A stretch of DNA of 7,551 nt from CAYYHA01 sp964471535 (lineage in GTDB: Bacteria; Myxococcota; Myxococcia; SLRQ01): the NCBI GenBank assembly GCA_964471535.1, contig CAYYHA010000212.1, forward strand, positions 1 through 7,551. The letters are read 5' to 3'. Below the pieces are notes generated by a model. It made no database searches. It worked only from the letters and a program-made list of their open reading frames with translations, and had not been told where the DNA came from. Shown here in pieces: positions 6,327 to 7,551 of this stretch (the first letter of the stretch is position 1; each line of letters opens with the position of its first letter). The position numbers and the translations under genes were made by a program.

Positions 6327-6354
6327 ATTGACCCCTATTGATTCTCCCGTCAAT
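6327..6354. promoter_or_regulatory. ATTGA half-site cluster in a divergent promoter region
   Basis: ATTGAC (6327-6332) is mirrored by GTCAAT (6349-6354), and a further ATTGA (6337-6341) lies exactly ten bases after the first and pairs with TCAAT (6350-6354). The cluster lies between the divergent monooxygenase and acyl-CoA dehydrogenase genes, in a comparatively AT-rich patch of otherwise GC-rich DNA. It is a plausible operator or promoter element for either gene. No convincing -35/-10 pair can be assigned. Confidence 0.35.
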
Positions 6355-6362
6355 CTCCAGCC

Positions 6363-7551
6363 ATGGACTTTTCCTTGAGTGAGGAGCAGCGGGCCATCCG
6401 CCAGACGGTTCGGGACATCTTCCGGCGCTTCGAGGACCGGCGCGACGAGCTACGGCGCTCGATCCTCGAGGAGAGGAAGTTTCCTCAGGAGATTTGGGAC
6501 GCGGTCGCCGAGGCGGGCTTCTTGGGGTGCATGATCCCCGAGGAATACGGGGGTTCGGATCTGGGCCTCTTGCCCATGGTCTTCGTCATCGAGGACATGG
6601 CGAGCCTCGGCTTCGGAAACGCGCTGATGGTGCTCACCACCATGGATGCGATGTGCATCGTCAAGAGCGGCTCCCCGGAGGTGAAGCAGAAGTTCCTGCC
6701 CGGCATCGCCCGCGGCGAGTACAAGTTCTGCTTCGCCGTCACCGAGGCCGGCGCCGGGAGCAACACCTTCCGGATCACCACCACCGCGCGGCGTGAGGGC
6801 GACGAATACGTCATCAACGGATCGAAGACCTGGATCACCGGCTTCGACGTCGCCGACTTCTGCCTCCTCGTCACCCGGACGACGCCCCTGAAGGAGTGTG
6901 AGGAAAAAGGCCTCCCCAAGGCCTACGGCCTCTCCCTCTTCGTCGTGCCCACCGACGCCCCCGGCATCACCATGGATCTCTTGCCCACGGGGGCCATCGA
7001 GGGCATGAACCAGTACACCCTCTTCTTCGAGGACGTCCGCGTCCCCGCGGAGAACCTGGTCGGCGACGAGAACGGCGGCACGATGGCGCTGTTCAAGGCG
7101 CTCAATCCCGAGCGCATCCTCGCGGCCGCACTCGCCACCGGCATCAGCGAGTACTGCCTGCAGATCGCCTGCGACTACGCGCGGGAGCGGAAGGTGTTCA
7201 AGGACACCCCCATCGGCGCCTACCAGGGCATCCAACACCCCCTCGCCGAGGTGAAGATCAAGCAGGAGGCGGTTCGCAACCTCGCCTACAAGGCGGCCTG
7301 GGCCCTCGACAACGACCTGCCGCCCGGCGAGACGGGCTTCTATGCCAACTGCGCCAAGTACCTCGGTGCGGAACTCGGCATCCAGGCGGTAGACGCGGCG
7401 ATCGAGACGCTGGGCGGAAACGGCTTCTCCCGCGAGAACGGGCTCATCCACCTGTGGGAGGCGATGCGGCTCATCAAGACCGCCCCCATCTCCCGCGAGA
7501 TGATCCTCAACTACGTCGCCGAGCACACCCTCGAGCTTCCGCGCAGCTACT
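6363..7551 (+). CDS. Acyl-CoA dehydrogenase family protein (right edge of window; stop codon not included)
   Basis: Starting at ATG 6363 the frame is open for 396 codons to the last base. The final residues (AEHTLELPRSY) look like the usual family C-terminus, so only the stop or a few residues are missing. The enzyme is an FAD flavoprotein that desaturates an acyl-CoA at the alpha-beta bond and passes electrons to an electron-transfer flavoprotein. The N-terminal helical domain is about 1-120. The middle beta domain has FAVTEAGAGSN (124-134) and KTWITG (155-160), both flavin- and substrate-contacting. The C-terminal helical domain includes IQHPLAEVKIK and LGGNGF. The glutamate normally in the YEGT motif is replaced by A374 (TAPIS), while E250 in NPERI occupies the position of the catalytic base in long-chain and isovaleryl-CoA dehydrogenases. 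Substrate chain length is unknown. No clear ribosome binding site precedes the start. It is divergent from the monooxygenase gene by 97 bases. Confidence 0.9.
   Translation, partial: MDFSLSEEQRAIRQTVRDIFRRFEDRRDELRRSILEERKFPQEIWDAVAEAGFLGCMIPEEYGGSDLGLLPMVFVIEDMASLGFGNALMVLTTMDAMCIVKSGSPEVKQKFLPGIARGEYKFCFAVTEAGAGSNTFRITTTARREGDEYVINGSKTWITGFDVADFCLLVTRTTPLKECEEKGLPKAYGLSLFVVPTDAPGITMDLLPTGAIEGMNQYTLFFEDVRVPAENLVGDENGGTMALFKALNPERILAAALATGISEYCLQIACDYARERKVFKDTPIGAYQGIQHPLAEVKIKQEAVRNLAYKAAWALDNDLPPGETGFYANCAKYLGAELGIQAVDAAIETLGGNGFSRENGLIHLWEAMRLIKTAPISREMILNYVAEHTLELPRSY

Noticed and set aside
4688..6331. 547-codon plus-strand open frame opposite the copper monooxygenase gene
   Set aside because: The opposite strand encodes a protein with haem and all copper-site motifs. 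This frame is a GC-rich antisense shadow with no recognisable motif.
6450..7526. 358-codon minus-strand open frame at the right end
   Set aside because: It is antisense to the acyl-CoA dehydrogenase, whose plus-strand frame shows clear flavin-binding motifs throughout.

Overview
The window is a visibly GC-rich bacterial chromosomal segment holding seven protein-coding genes: two cut by the window edges, five complete. The gene style suggests a Gram-negative of the Myxococcota or a related former deltaproteobacterial group. Pointers are an outer-membrane-type lipoprotein with a polyglycine spacer, a cytochrome c fused to a peptidylglycine-monooxygenase-like copper enzyme, an Ala/Lys-rich histone-like tail and an acyl-CoA dehydrogenase. 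This placement is inference; no rRNA or other phylogenetic marker is present.

Layout, left to right. (1) 1-184, minus: N-terminal end of a protein with an Ala-Ala-Lys-Lys-Thr pentapeptide array encoded by a 15-bp tandem repeat. (2) 434-1075, minus: glutathione S-transferase (GST)-fold protein of SspA-like type, followed by a probable intrinsic terminator at 385-417. (3) 1271-2479, plus: envelope-anchored M23 (LytM/MepM-type) metallopeptidase with all zinc-site residues. (4) 2562-3320, minus: classical short-chain dehydrogenase/reductase. (5) 3399-4481, plus: AmrS-type radical SAM enzyme of the AmmeMemoRadiSam group. (6) 4482-4813: noncoding gap between convergent genes. (7) 4814-6265, minus: lipoprotein carrying a c-type haem domain and a two-copper monooxygenase domain with every expected copper ligand. 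(8) 6363 to the right edge, plus: acyl-CoA dehydrogenase, essentially full length, whose catalytic glutamate appears to sit at the long-chain/isovaleryl-type position.

From the GST gene onward the strand alternates gene by gene (-,+,-,+,-,+), so the window contains no evident multi-gene operon. The three divergent pairs share short intergenic regions (195, 78 and 97 bp), two of which contain inverted-repeat elements that may be operators. The genes do not form an obvious single pathway. They cover envelope remodelling, redox or detoxification functions, acyl-CoA oxidation and an extracytoplasmic copper/haem oxidation.

The most notable item is the cytochrome c-copper monooxygenase lipoprotein, a plausible self-contained oxidase whose haem could supply electrons that ascorbate supplies in animal homologues. 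No mobile element, CRISPR array, tRNA or rRNA was seen.
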